From NCBI RefSeq assembly GCF_949628265.1, contig NC_088790.1:15876545-15940544 (forward strand): a stretch of DNA of 64,000 nucleotides, written 5' to 3'. The notes under the pieces are model-generated. The model worked only from the letters and a program-made list of their open reading frames with translations, ran no database searches and was not told the origin of the DNA. Both the position numbers and the translations under genes were made by a program. The stretch comes from Cloeon dipterum (lineage: Eukaryota; Arthropoda; Insecta; Ephemeroptera; Baetidae). Positions 22,946 through 35,319 of this stretch are shown piece after piece; position 1 is the stretch's first letter; every line of letters starts with the position of its first letter.

Positions 22946-25040
22946 ATGAGTTCAACGCAGATTTTAGTGCAGGAGCCTTTGCTCGTGCGCCTCTCGCCTG
23001 TCTCCAGTTACACTACATTTACTATTTACGTCAAGGTGAGACGATTGAATTTCCTGTCAGTAGCGAATTACTATCGTGACTATTGTTTCAAATATGTACG
23101 TGGAAAGAGCGCTAAAGAGATCTGAGACTGATGCAGTCTTTCAAAAGTTATAAGCTCAACAGTAAATTTGAAAAATTCTTTTTACCTTACTCGAAAAAAG
23201 TTCAACCAAATTAAAGGTTTAAAGAAGAAATAATCATTACAAAATTGAAAAGCAATAAATATAATTTCATTTGTGTGCTTCTTGTTTTGTTATTTCATGG
23301 AGTTGTCAAAACCAAATTTATATGGATAAAATCACGCTTTCTTTAATTCTTATAACTTTTAAGTCTTAAAATGCCTTTTTTGAATTCGAAAGAGTTTTTA
23401 ACGGAAAACATTATCTTAACAATAATTCCAATTTATTTAAATAATGAACAGGAGAAGATTTATCTTTATTAAAAAGTATTACATTTTGTCAAACTATTAA
23501 TCTTAAATACCTCTAACTGAATTCACCATCACGCTTGGAAATAATTTCCCACTTCAGATTCAGCTTGCATTTTTTTACTTGGCTTTAACTTTTATATAGG
23601 CTTTTTCCTTTCTGTGCAGTTTCATATCCTTGTTAGATTATCTTACACAGATACATCGTCAGCATTATGGAAGCTTGTGCATGAAACCCCTAAATACTGT
23701 TTTTTCTTTGTGCCTTGGCTTACCGCATACTTTACGTAATAACTTGTCATTGGAAAACATCTCAGCGAAATTAATATTTCCTTCATTGTTTAAAGAAATT
23801 TTATAAAATAATTGTGATGAAATGCATTGATCCTCTCTAGCTATATTTATCACCATTGAATATCATTAACAGACATTTTTTGTTCAAAAGGGAGTGAAAA
23901 TTGTTTCTCGACTTGTTTATAAATTGATTTTCAATAGTATAAATATTTAATTAAAGAGCTCAGCGTTAAACTTTAATGTGATAGATTTGTTGTTTCTGTT
24001 TATTAATTTGCTGCAATATCTCAGTCTTGTGTATAATTATAGAATTATCAAGTGTGGTATAAACATAAAAATAAAACAAAATCTGTATACGATTTAATTG
24101 GTGATATTTTATCTTACATTTCGATGTGTAACGCGCGAGGGCCTCAATGAATACACTTTTTAGAGTACATATATGATTATTAAACATAATTAATCCAGTA
24201 ATAAAAATTAAATAAGGTTTTTTCCTTCTTTCTTGGCTTACTGCATACTTCACGTAATAACTTGCCGTCAGACATAACCAATACAAAAAAAAAACACTTA
24301 CAAAATCTGATTAAAAATATTTTTCCAGACAAACCACCCAGCTTTCAGTGTTCCCAAGTCCTCCTGTCGCCGCAAGTATTCCGAGTTCCAATGGCTCCGC
24401 CAAATTCTTATTCGCCATCATCCATACAGGTTATACATCTAACTTTATATTGGGCTCGCAAATTAAATATAATTCACAGGAATCCACCTCAGCTTCCACC
24501 TAGTGTTTTCTTCCTGAATTCCAAAGACGAAAAGTTTTTAGAGGAAAGGCGGCATGGCTTGCAAGTATTTCTCAGAGAGTGAGTGTTTCTTAAATTTTTT
24601 TTTAAAAGTTATTCGTTTAAAAAGAAATTAGCTTCTATTAAAAGACACAATTTAAAATAATTTCAGATTAATAGGCGTGCCATGCTATTTAGGGGAAAAA
24701 GCAGTGCACATGTTTTTGCAAACAGAGTTGAGCACCGACTGCATTGAAGAAAACATTAAAGGAATTAGGGACGATTCTGTGATCAAAAATGCCAAGTAAA
24801 AAATGAATTTAAAATTCCGCTTCTGACCAAAATTGATTAAAATTTGCATCCAGGTATTGGCCACGGATTTCTGAAAGCACTGATGTGAGTTTAGCGATGG
24901 AGCCAACGCAACCGCGGTCTATTCAGAGGCATTCAAGTCCAAGGAAAGCGATATCAAGTTCGACTGGCGACTCGTTACCTAGATCTCCTGCGGCCATGTG
25001 GTCCTCGCCCCATTCCTATGGTTCCGCCTACATTTGCTAA
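22946..25040 (+). CDS. SNX10: SNX10/SNX11-type PX-domain sorting nexin
   Basis: PX-only sorting nexins bind phosphoinositides on endosomes and act in vesicle traffic and vacuolar ATPase targeting (family knowledge). Exons: 22946-23035, 24329-24429, 24480-24578, 24667-24795 and 24854-25040; total 606 nt, 201 aa, every junction in phase. The PX domain covers roughly residues 8-125: SSYTTFTIYVKTNHPAF, then the phosphoinositide-binding core CRRKYSEFQWLRQIL, LPPSVFFLNS, and the basic loop ERRHGLQVFLRE. The Pro/Ser-rich tail after about residue 145 is variable in this family. Start chosen as the first ATG after the acceptor; length equals typical SNX10. SNX10 and SNX11 cannot be told apart here. 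Confidence 0.88.
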
Positions 25041-25920
25041 AACAAGAATTTATTTTATTTTTAATTTTGTTTTGTGAAACTTAAGCTGTGAACACTTGCG
25101 TGAAACACTGTAATAAACTGAAGGAATTGCTCACGTTACCTATAAATGTTTATGATGCTGCGCATTTTGTGTTTTAAAATAAATCAAAAAATAATTATAT
25201 TATTATATTATGGTATATAAAACAAATACTTTCATTTACATTAAGCTATGAGTTCGAGGGATTATTTACACGCCAAATGAAAAGATACAATGAAAATATT
25301 CTTGCTCATCTTTCCTCAATTTCCTTCTCAGTAATTTCTTGCTGTCCATTTCCCCCATTTCCAAAGATGCGGTTGGCCATATGTTCAGTTTTTCGTTTTA
25401 AAACACATAATATTTAACTCAAAATTTTGCTAATCATTCCTAAAAAAAAGAATACGGGGTATTACTAAAATTCTTGGAATTAATACCTATGAATGGCGTA
25501 GCGCTAGAAACTAATGTAAACCAAAGGCATGCCTCACTCCCGCTGATTTTTGCGCAGCCAGTAAGAGGTACCAACAAAAATAAATTATATAATATAAAAA
25601 TTATGTCTGAGCCTCAACGACAAATATGATTCAACCATTTCATTGAAAAAATTTTTTATCAATTTAAATTAAATTTACCAGTAATTTACTTTGAACTTCA
25701 GGAACTTCCTATTGAAATGGATAAACCATTTCATTTATGGTGGCAGCGCTGGAAAAATTGACCTCCAACCGTTGTTAATTTTTGTTTGTAAACAGAGTTT
25801 GGATCGAGCCCGATCGATCCGTGGTGCCGTCATGTGTACATCCACTAGTTAATTTCGCACTTTTTTTAAACCCGTTTTATCAGTACATTATAATCAGTAT
25901 TCATGTTAGAATTATCAATA
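25041..25920. other. Spacer between SNX10-like gene and vezatin
   Basis: Short 3' UTR of the sorting nexin, then AT-rich sequence and the vezatin 5' region; no further gene seen. Confidence 0.5.
25112..25117 (+). terminator. Polyadenylation signal of the SNX10-like gene
   Basis: AATAAA about 72 bases after the stop codon, suitably placed for 3' end formation. Confidence 0.6.
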
Positions 25921-28900
25921 ATGGAGGAAGAAGAAGATGTAGTTTTCAAGGTTTTTTCATTCTCTTACTGTATGGTATGTTTATGTATGTCTAAAAAAAT
26001 TGTCTAATAATAGGGTGGTGCGTTGCACGAGCATCTGATCAACTCAGGGTTCTCGGATTTTGAGGTTTATGACAAGAACTGGAGCTTAGATTCGACTGAA
26101 GAGCACTTACAAAAGGTTCTAATCTCAAATTCCGGAGAACATTTTTTAATGTTTGCATTAATGGCGCTTATTCTATTTTTCTTAATTTTAGGCTAAACTT
26201 TTCGGAAATTTTTTCAATTTCTTACCTGATTTTAAGTGGAGTTTGCAGAAATATTTACCAGCTTTTTATAAGGTAATGCCGTGTATAAATAATTACTAAA
26301 TCAATCAAGTTTTAATACTAATTTAAATTTTTAGGACAGCCGGTGCTATGACAAATTTTTGAACTCTCTTCTTGATTCGACTATCATTCGCCCAGAAGCA
26401 GAATATTGGCTTCAAAACGTCCGACGGTCATTTAAGACTCAAAACATTAGCTGCTTGCAGTAAGAAAATTCAAAATAAAAAAATAATAGCATCTCAATCT
26501 GATTATTGAGTATGTATCTTACATTTTTATGCTTGGATTGTTCAATTCTAGGCCTGAAGACAGCTATGCTATGTGGCAGTCCCCATTCACCTGGCTTGTG
26601 GAAAAGCCCCTCTTGGTGTTTTTCCTGTGCCAGGGCGGTGTGTTGGCCTATGACAGAATTTCAAGTCAGCACAGGTTGCTGAGCTTGAAACATCTCTTGG
26701 CTGGCCTTGAGTCTTTCAACCGCAAACTTGGAATGGCCATGCACCTCAGTCAACAGAATGAAATGTCTCAACGCTTCCTTTCGTTAGTTTTTTTCTATTT
26801 AAATAATTTACAATTTTAAGTATTGTCGTCCCCAGGAATACTTTCAACAACCTGGTGGATACATTTGTCCTGAAAAACTCGCCAAACGTGCTTTTCAAGC
26901 TGGTCGACCTTCTGCAGAGATTTTCAACCAGTCTGAATTGTTGCATGGAGAGAATGCACCATGTCAGCCCCCTGCCTGCTGAGTTTGACTGCAGACACGC
27001 CTTGGCTGCCCTCGGCACCCCTGCGTGCTTTTCCAAAAGAGCTGATGTTGCCCTAAGAGATCTCAAGGTAGGGAATTATCTTTAAAGTGTTTCAAAATAA
27101 TTACCAAGGAATAAAATTGAATGGTTTTTTATGTATTGGACAGGAAAAATTCAATAAAGATGGAATTATATATTTTCCAAGAAGATTGCACGGCCAGTAA
27201 ATTAAATTTAAATTGGCCAACATTGCAATAGAAACCAGTTCTGAATCAATTTTGTTTCCAGCCTGTCTTATTTACAAGGATTTTATTTTTAAATTATATT
27301 TCATTATCATGGTCGTACAATTTTGGAAAATGTCTCATTCCGTCCTGAGATTTATCTATTTTCCCTACTCCATATTTAAAAACTGGTTTTCGGCCTATGC
27401 TTATATTCCAAAAATTTCCTTTGCGGGTAACATTGGAATTTAAACATTAATTCATCATTATTTATTAATGTTGTGTGTTTACATCTCAAATTTCTTGTTT
27501 AAAAATCTGGATAATTTTAACGAATTTTAGTTTAGATCCTGTCACGTGGTGTAATTTAAATTTGTCATGATTAACAGTGACCAATTTATTCTCAGCCAGA
27601 TTGGCACTAAAATTTTTAAAATTTATGATATTTTTAAATTCAAATCACAAACTAACGATTTTAGGTTGATTTTAATCTGGAATAAGTACTGAATTAATCC
27701 CAAAACATTATTTATTGTTTAAAATCGAGAAGTCAAAATGTCTCACTTTCATTTCAGGATGTGCAGCTGTTCTATAAAGAAGTGCTGACCATCTTCACTC
27801 ACCAGCTGGCAATGAACTTCATTGCCCACGGCCAGCATGGTGGCTGCAAAGACATTTTCCCTGCTCTTCAAGACTTGAGTTCAGCCCTATCGAACGCCAA
27901 CCTGGAGCTCAAGCAGATCATCGACCTCATCAGGGGCGTCAACCTTCTGAAAGCGCCTCCTAAAGTGGCGCAAGTGAACGGCGCAAAGAGGAAGAACTAC
28001 TTCACTGATCCAGTTGTTCCTGCAATCGAGAGTTCCGGGATGCACCTGAAGAATGCCCTTTCCTTTGTTCTCAACTCTAGCAACCTGAGCGACTCAGGGT
28101 TTGGACACGCGCTGCAAACCCTTCAGGTTGGTTTAAATGACACATGGTTTGATTTGAGTTGTGAAGTCATTTTTCATTAAATTTTGACGAGATTTTACTT
28201 ACTTAAAAAGACAAATCAATCGTTAGTTCATTTTTTAATTTCCGGAATATTCTCTAGATTTTACTTTTGCCAGGATATTGGCAAATAGCTTTTGGCGATA
28301 CCATTCTCGAGTACGGCTACACAGGCTTTGAGAGACTTGGGGATCTGCACAGCAGCGATAGATGTAGTTGCAATGTACACTTCATACAGGAAATTAGCTG
28401 CCTCTGCTGCTTTTGTCAAATCAGGAGCGAGAATTAGTGTAGGGAATTGCGCCAGCAGTTCTTGAGCTCCTCAATGAAGATGGGATTGGTCGTTGGCACA
28501 GTTTTTCAAGCTGTTCAGAAATTCGCATTTTCTCAACCCTTGCGGTGAAAGTTTTGGGTTTGAGAGTATGCAGCATTACGCTTTTCAATGACATACATGG
28601 GGTTTTTCTTAAATTTTCTAGAATTCCCATTACTGTATGTGGTTCAGGAATGGCTCCATAAATTCAATGGTTTCTTGTCAGAAGTGGTTCAAATTAATTT
28701 CCAGTATTCTCTCTGATTTCCAGGCGAGCCGAATGGAGCTGGCTGCTGCAGACTCGTTCCTGCACAAAGCGGAAATCCTGATCAACCGCCTGAGCAAAAG
28801 CAAAGCGCTCCCTGAGGAGAACCAGGAGACACCCTCGAGTTCAGAGCACCCACCCATCTCGCTTGACCTGTCTTCCACTCTATCTGAGGTGGGCGACCCC

Positions 28901-29833
28901 TTCCTGGAGGAGGTCTATCAGGGCACCAGCATGTCTGGCAACTCGCTTGAGTGGGATGACGGCGAAGAGACAGCTGACGTCTCACGGGACAGCGCTAACA
29001 ACACCTACTACAAGCACCTGATGAATGAGCTGCAGTGCGTTCTGGTCAGCAAGGGCCGCAGTAGAATTAAGGTATGTAATGGAGCTGCGAGACAAATTTA
29101 ATTCATAAGATCAAGAACAAGTAATTAAAAAAATATGATTTTGAAAATATGATCAAAATGGGAATTTATTCGGTTTGCGATTTAAATAATAATTTATGCT
29201 TTTAGTTTCAATCAAACATCTTTGTTCTTTATGAAATCATAATTATGTAAATTTGATTTTTTTTGTAAAATCTGACTAAAAGACTCCTAGATCTAATTAC
29301 AAATATTTCAAACCTGTTTTACAAAATGGAGTATTATTATTTTTAAATTAAAATCTGATTTAAGGAGCAACAAATTGATAGCTAATAACTTAATAATTTG
29401 GTCCCAGGGGGAATCAGCTGACACCTCGTTAGTGACGCCAGTCAACTCTTTTGAAGGATCTGCTGTTGCAATGGCCACAAGCACGCCGTTTGTGCCTGCT
29501 AGAATGAAGGTTGAAGCCAACACGACCATCGATTTGGACTCGTCGATCACTTTGTCTGACTCTAACAAGACCATAGAACTTGTATCGACCGACTCTTCAG
29601 CAGCAGAAAGCGTGCGGCCGACCCCAAAGCCCAGGAGGAGCAAGTACGCCGCTGAGAGGATGGAGCAGATGACCTACGTGAGTCCGGCTACCATGGGCTT
29701 GGGGGGTGACAGTCCCAAGAGTTTGGCCAATATGATTGCCCAAAGGGCGCAGCAAATGACCAGAGTTGAGGAGACATTTGAAGATGAGACTGTTTTCGAG
29801 GACGCGCAGGACAAAACCATCCAACTGGAGTGA
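25921..29833 (+). CDS. VEZT: Vezatin homologue (adherens-junction membrane protein)
   Basis: Vezatin is a membrane protein linking myosin VIIA to cadherin-catenin junctions; in flies its relative acts in axonal transport (family knowledge). Nine exons: 25921-25950, 26014-26115, 26192-26272, 26335-26459, 26552-26782, 26836-27067, 27758-28126, 28724-29071 and 29408-29833. They total 1944 nt, 647 aa, all in phase. The N-terminus MEEEEDVVFK...LHEHLINSGFSDFEV parallels human vezatin (DEEVVFENSPLYQYL...GHTDFE). Residues about 125-145 (WLVEKPLLVFFLCQGGVLAY) are a hydrophobic, likely membrane-associated segment, followed by long amphipathic helices. The tail has a basic proline patch (RPTPKPRRSKYAAER) and an acidic end (EETFEDETVFED), matching the vezatin C-terminal layout. 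Overall similarity is low but the order of segments agrees. Confidence 0.72.
28300..28675 (-). pseudogene. Decayed coding-like sequence inside vezatin intron 7
   Basis: Opposite to vezatin, the minus strand shows coding-like peptides split across frames by shifts and stops: IEFMEPFLNHIQ, EFLNSLKNCAND, IFIEELKNCWRNSL, APDLTKAAEAANFLYEVYIA and PKSLKACVAVLENGIAKSYL. Base composition is higher in GC than the rest of the intron. It looks like a processed or captured fragment of a helical protein that I cannot identify. Confidence 0.4.
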
Positions 29834-29872
29834 CCTCTGCACTTCCTACTCTCATAGAATGTGCCTTTTTGT

Positions 29873-29922
29873 AATAAAAAATGCAAGCATTGTTGTCTCA
29901 GAGTGAGATGTATTTGAATAAA
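29873..29922 (+). terminator. Vezatin polyadenylation signals
   Basis: AATAAA at 29873-29878 and again at 29917-29922, 40 and 84 bases after the vezatin stop; either could define the 3' end. Confidence 0.65.
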
Positions 29923-30053
29923 GTGTAGCAAAGCTTGGAGCTTTTATTAAATAAATTGTCACTTTTTAATTTAAATTAAAAAAATACCTTGAATATGAAT
30001 GATATTAGCATATATAAATTATAAGAATTCAATCAAGTACCTCAGATTCTTAC

Positions 30054-30267
30054 CAAATGAAATTAGTACACCGAAGGTACTTTTTGGAATTTTCAGCGAA
30101 GTGAGTTGTAGATGAGAGTCATCACTAAACATGCCATTATTGCACCACCTTAAATTTGAAGCAGAACAATTTAGAGGACACAAGAAGTCTTGAGAGTAAG
30201 GGCAGAGTTTCAAGTGTTTGAAATATAAAATGAAGTTGGTAAAAAAGACCAGAGTTGCTACGTTCAT
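30054..30267 (-). CDS. Orphan exon for a small secreted cysteine-containing peptide
   Basis: Starting at ATG 30267 the minus strand encodes a hydrophobic leader (MNVATLVFFTNFILYF) and a cysteine-bearing stretch (CPYSQDFLCPLNC, RWCNNG), ending at a good donor (TTTG/GTAAGA). It resembles the first coding exon of a secreted protein, possibly lectin-cluster related. Downstream on this strand lies the vezatin 3' end, so no continuing exons were found; it may be a relic. Confidence 0.3.
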
Positions 30268-30771
30268 ATTAAAGAGAAAAAATTCTCCATTTCCCCATGA
30301 AGCTGCCAAATAAGTGTAGATAATCATCTAAATGGCTCTAAATAAATTTAAATCCAATTGGCTATCTACTCCAGATTCATAATATTAATTGCTGATTTGA
30401 AAATACAAGATCATAGGAATAAACAAAACTCATCAAGCAGAGGTTCTCTGTGGCTGAAAAGCTGACAAAATAAACCACTTGACACGATGGTATGTGTAGG
30501 CTTATAAGAAAAAACTTTCTACTCAGTGATATTCTTCTTATTTTTCTGTATCAAATTAGCTTCAAATGAATGTAACTTTACTGTCTCTTTTCTAAGAAAA
30601 ATATTATTTTATTATCCCTCTACAAAACCAATCCACCAAATAATATATTATTGAGTTAGGGAACTCTATTTGGCTGCAAGCTAATTCATTTCAATTATCT
30701 TCATTTTTATGAACTTATAGTATCTATTGGTTTTTCTATCATTTAATGTGCTATCCACTCGTGTTACAGCG

Positions 30772-30970
<199 letters not shown>

Positions 30971-31499
30971 ATGTACGCACGCATTTTTCCCAACTAGTAT
31001 TTCTTGCGGGATATTTGTTAAACAGTGGGTTCGGTTGGGTGAATCCTAATAAAATTTGTACAAAAATTTCATCCAATCCGTTGCCTTGCATTGTGAATGA
31101 AGCGCATGCTTTGCGAACACTTTTGCAATAATAGAGAGAATCCGAGCGATGTTTGAGGATCGAGTGCGGGCTGATTTGCCCCTACATTTGATGCGCTGGC
31201 TTGCAGCTTTCCATCATACGTGAAATAATTTTATAGGATAAATGGCTAGCTTTTCAATAAAAGCCCCCCGAATTATCACGAGCTGGTTCTTTTCTGGACT
31301 ATGCTTCCTCCAATAAGGCCTGTGAGCCCATGTTATATCCATTATTGGGACGCGAGTTTTTCGCGAGTTGCTCGCTATATCAGGAGGTAGCCCATCTCGG
31401 AACACAGGAACCGGCTATCACATACTAAAAAAATTTCTTTAGGTGGGGAAACAGAAACATCCAAATTAGTTGCTAAGTTTTTAGCGTCAATTCAGCTAG

Positions 31500-32450
31500 C
31501 GAAAGAAAAAATATAAAATTAAAGATTTTTCCTTTCGTTCTTTTTTGGTTGTTGAAACCAGAAGATGCTGCTGGTTAGAGAAAAAATGCGAGTATGCTGA
31601 GCTACCGGCGCTTTTTCAGTTAATTGTGGCCCCCGTGCCATTTGGCTCGCGAAAAAACTCGTCGGCTGCTCTCTCCGACACACTCGATGCAAAATTCATG
31701 GTGGCACGCACGGGGCACGCAGCAAGAGAGAAGACTACTGAATACGCAAAAGCAAGGCGAGGCGGCGGCGGCTCACTTTGCTCGGTGCGCGCGCGGACAA
31801 AGGGCACAGAGCACACACGCAGCTCACCATTTGGCCGTGGTGCGGATGCTGCTGCTGGAGAGGACAAATAATGGAAAACCAACTGGCAATAAACAAACAG
31901 AGCAGCTCGTCAGCAGGCGGGCGGGCGGGCGAGCGAGCAAAGGACGCGTGAATAAATAATGAGACGCCGGCCGGGCACAAAGGACACAGTTATAGGAGCA
32001 GCCAACCCCTGAAAGGTGCTCTAGCAGCGCGCGCGCATTATCCGCCCGTGTGTGTGTGCTCAGCGCTGCGGTTCTCTCGTGCTCGTCTTTTCTAGCTGGC
32101 GGAAAGCACCGCCCTCGTCCGCCAACCCTTGCGAAACACACATACACATGCACGAGACGCAAGAGCACAGCGCCGCGATTTTCCTTCTTTTTCTGCCGTG
32201 CCGAGCGCTAACGCCCGTATTGATTCTCGCGCCTCTTCACCGTCACCCACGCACCGACCGGACGCTCTGCTTCCGCGAAACGTTTTATTCTGAATTTGGG
32301 GAAATGGCAATGAAGTTAAAAAGAGTTCATGCAGCTGAAACTGATTTTTTCCAGGACCAAATAAAAAAAGTACAAAATTTGGACGAAATCGCTTGTTTGT
32401 TAAACATTAACAGCGAAACCAACTTGTTATTATTAAAGCGATGATATTTT
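31500..32450. other. GC/CpG-rich island without a recognisable gene
   Basis: Composition shifts from AT-rich flanks to GC- and CpG-rich with CA/GCG runs. Overlapping open frames exist on both strands but none shows family motifs, and their presence follows from low stop frequency in GC-rich DNA. Probably regulatory or promoter DNA. Confidence 0.4.
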
Positions 32451-33087
32451 TTGCTGGTATTTATCAATGAACACAGAAATTACACGATCAATTGAATTAC
32501 GTTGATCTTCAAATTTAAAATAATAAATATTCTGTGCAGTCACAAACCAAGAAAATAGAAAAGAGGATCCGTGAAAAGAAATTATAAAAAATATTATATT
32601 ATGATTTTAAGGAAGGCATTCAAAAGTTAAAATGATCTTGACGTTACAGCACTTTTAAATTCATTCCATAAATGCTGCTTGAAGAGAGCGGAAACTTGCA
32701 CCTGCTGTGCATTTGTAAAATCTTTTAGCGCCGCTGGAAATTCGTTTTTTAAAGGAAACGTATAGTTCAATGGAATCCAAATTTTTAAAAATTAATTAAG
32801 TGTAGGTAAGTTTTGACATTCAATAAGCAAATCATTATATAATTGTCCCTATATGTGTTGTAGGGTCAACCAGATTGCTTCATACACACTTATGTTTCAT
32901 ATTTTTTTCGTAGAGCATGATGTATATTATTAAAGTGTTTATTTTAATATCGGACTACTTCAAACGCCAAAATTTTCTGAAAATTTATCTCAATTTTTAC
33001 TATACAAGTCTTTTTCCATTGGGCAGCATTGGGGTTTCTTTAGTCAATCAATTACTTACTAATTTTTTCTAAAAGTATAAAAAGTTG
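32451..33087. other. AT-rich spacer, P450 3' flank
   Basis: No gene seen; includes the expected P450 3' UTR. Confidence 0.45.
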
Positions 33088-35319
33088 TTATTTCTGGATT
33101 TCTCTGAGCTGGATGTAAATGTTATCTTTCGCAGCCAGAACAAATTGCTTTGGATCTATCACGGGTGGATAGACACTTTTGGGCGACTCCAGAACTTCGA
33201 AGTGACGCAGAATTGCAAATAATCCAAGTTTGGATTGCAATTTGGCAAATCGCATTCCTGCGTAATTCAAAAGGGTTAAAATATTTCACGAAAATCGAAG
33301 TGAAACGCACCTATGCACTGACGGGGTCCGTCGCCAAAAGCCAGAAACATGCTTTTGTTATTTTTGTCCACGCAATCGTCGCCAAAAGCCAGAAACATGC
33401 TTTTGTTATTTTTGTCCACGCAATCGTCGTTGAATCGGTCAGGGTTAAACTTTTGGGGGTCCTCGAAGTGCTCAGGATCGTTCTGTATTGCGCGGTTTGG
33501 GATCACCAGAAGTGTGCCTTTCTCCAAAAAAACTTTCGTTCGGGGAATATTGTAGTTTTTCGTGCAGACTCGTGTTAAATTTGCAAACGGGGGATACATT
33601 CGAAGAGCCTCTGAAACAGACTTGTAGGAACCTATAATTCGTGCTTGGATTGTTGGTACCTTGCAATATATTATCAAGGTAGGTCATCTCTTGTATTGCT
33701 TGGTAAGTTAATTCGCCGCCGTGGCGTTTTAAAACTTCTTCAATATTATCTCGAGCCTTCTGTTGCACTTCTGGATTGCGTGCAATTTCCATCATTGCGA
33801 AACTCAAGGACGTGGCAGACGTCTCAAAACCTCCGACGAAAAACACAACCGCCTGTGCCACAATGTCGTCGTCCGTAAACTCTTTGTTTTAATGGTATAT
33901 TAAGAAAATGTGAAAGATGCGCTAATTAAATATTACGGACGGTAGACGCAGATCCGTTCATTTCCTGTGATTCACCGTCAATTGAGCTCAATTGACCCTT
34001 TTTCAATTGGATCAGTAGTTGCATGAAGTCCTTTCTTGTGTTTCCTGATTGTAGCCTCTTCTCAATTATATCTTTCACGAGATTGCGGAAGAAATTATTA
34101 AGTTCTTGGCTGAAGATGCTGAACCTGAATAACCTGGCAACCTGTCGAGGAAAAATTACGTTAATAGTTTTTTAAGTACAATTTCTTTGGAAAGTGTCTT
34201 TTAGCAGAATGGCCATTTTTAGTTTACTATATATAATAGTGCCTTTGTTTTTTTTTCTTTTGAACCTTCTGCTCAACCCGTGGGTTATGAGTTCATCGAG
34301 TCCAGCAATATCACCGCAGAGCGGATAGCATGGAGCTTGGACCCAATCTTTTTGCCCCCCTGCACCGAGGTCCTTTAATCAAACGCTAGACATTTGTCCC
34401 CATAGCCTCTAGAAAGGCGCGCAAAGTTTGGCAACCTAATGGAAAAAATGAAGCTTTTGACTATACTAACGCTGGGAAGAAAGAAAATGCAGGTGATTTT
34501 GAATCCCTGTATGAAGTCCACATCGAACATCTTTTTTCCCATTACTCTAAACGTGTCATTTGGATTTTCTAGAGAATTCACCGAAAGGCCGAAAACACAA
34601 GATCCAATAACATCAGTGGTAAATCTGGCGAGTAAATCCTAAAATCACAAACAAATTGGTTATCGTTCATGAACCGTGTAATGCAATGATTGCACCTTTA
34701 TATCCAAATCCTGGTTTTGGTGGCATCTCAAGTATTTTTCGAAGTTATCAGCACATTCGTACACAAGTGGGAACATAGCCTTGATCCTGCCTGAGGTGAA
34801 GGTCGGGGACAGCGTGGTGCGCATTTCCTTCCACTGCTGGCCGCTCATGTTAACCAAGTTTCGAGACTGCATTGGATCGTTGTGTGGGTCAACCTAGATA
34901 ACAGATAAAAGCATTAAAACCCCTAAATTCTTCCAAAGTTCATCTAACTTCGAATCCATGGTCAACGAAATGGGAGAAATCGCTGATGACGATCGACCTG
35001 ATGAGTTCAGGGTCCATCACCAGCAGCCCCGGAGTGTTTCCCTGCGACACAGAATTTCTCAGAGAGCCCCATTTTTTATCTTTTTGGTGTATACCTGATA
35101 GTAACCGACGAACCTTTTGCCCTTGTGCTCATAGTAGAGTCGGCTGAAAAGTTCAGACATGTGCTCTTGTAATGAGAGCGCGGACCAGAGGGAACCGACA
35201 ATTGGCAACGCATCGACGCTTTCCACTCCTCTGCTGCGCCAGTAGCCGTGGTTGCGGATGCTGATTTTGTACACTAACAATATTAAAATTACCACCAATG
35301 CCACTGTGAACGCAACCAT
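33088..35319 (-). CDS. Cytochrome P450, CYP6-like (clan 3)
   Basis: Haem monooxygenase of the microsomal type used in xenobiotic or hormone metabolism. Exons: 35095-35319, 34949-35041, 34696-34893, about 34436-34638, about 33941-34133, 33660-33879, 33311-33610 and 33088-33257; this set is in phase and predicts about 533 aa. ATG 35319 starts a membrane anchor (MVAFTVALVVILILLVY). Motifs: WKEMRTTLSPTFTSGRIK (helix C), ARFTTDVIGSCVFGL, I-helix GGFETSATS, K-helix EALR, FNPDRF, and the haem loop FGDGPRQCIG split by an intron before GMRFAKLQSK. A 48-bp duplication repeats 16 residues just before the haem loop. The exon 4/5 junction is uncertain because a SINE-like repeat lies in that intron and a second reading (LPNFARL) also looks P450-like. 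It could be a functional variant or a recently damaged copy. Confidence 0.88.
33329..33424. repeat. 48-bp in-frame tandem duplication within P450 exon
   Basis: 33329-33376 and 33377-33424 are identical 48-bp units (CGTCGCCAAAAG...CGCAAT). On the minus strand each encodes DDCVDKNNKSMFLAFG, so the motif preceding the haem loop occurs twice. A third partial start (CGTCG) follows. Confidence 0.97.
34262..34430 (-). repeat. tRNA-like SINE fragment in P450 intron 4
   Basis: The minus strand has CTATCCGCTCTGCGGTGATA, then GAACTCATAACCCACGGG, then GGTTCAAAAG. This suggests a D-arm, anticodon-loop (CAT) and box B order like a tRNA-Met-derived SINE head. A shortened relative occurs at 48178-48220. No target duplication was fixed. 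Confidence 0.45.

Noticed and set aside
31545-32444. Several 100-130 codon frames on both strands
   Set aside because: CpG-rich island with few stops; no conserved motifs or consistent exon structure.
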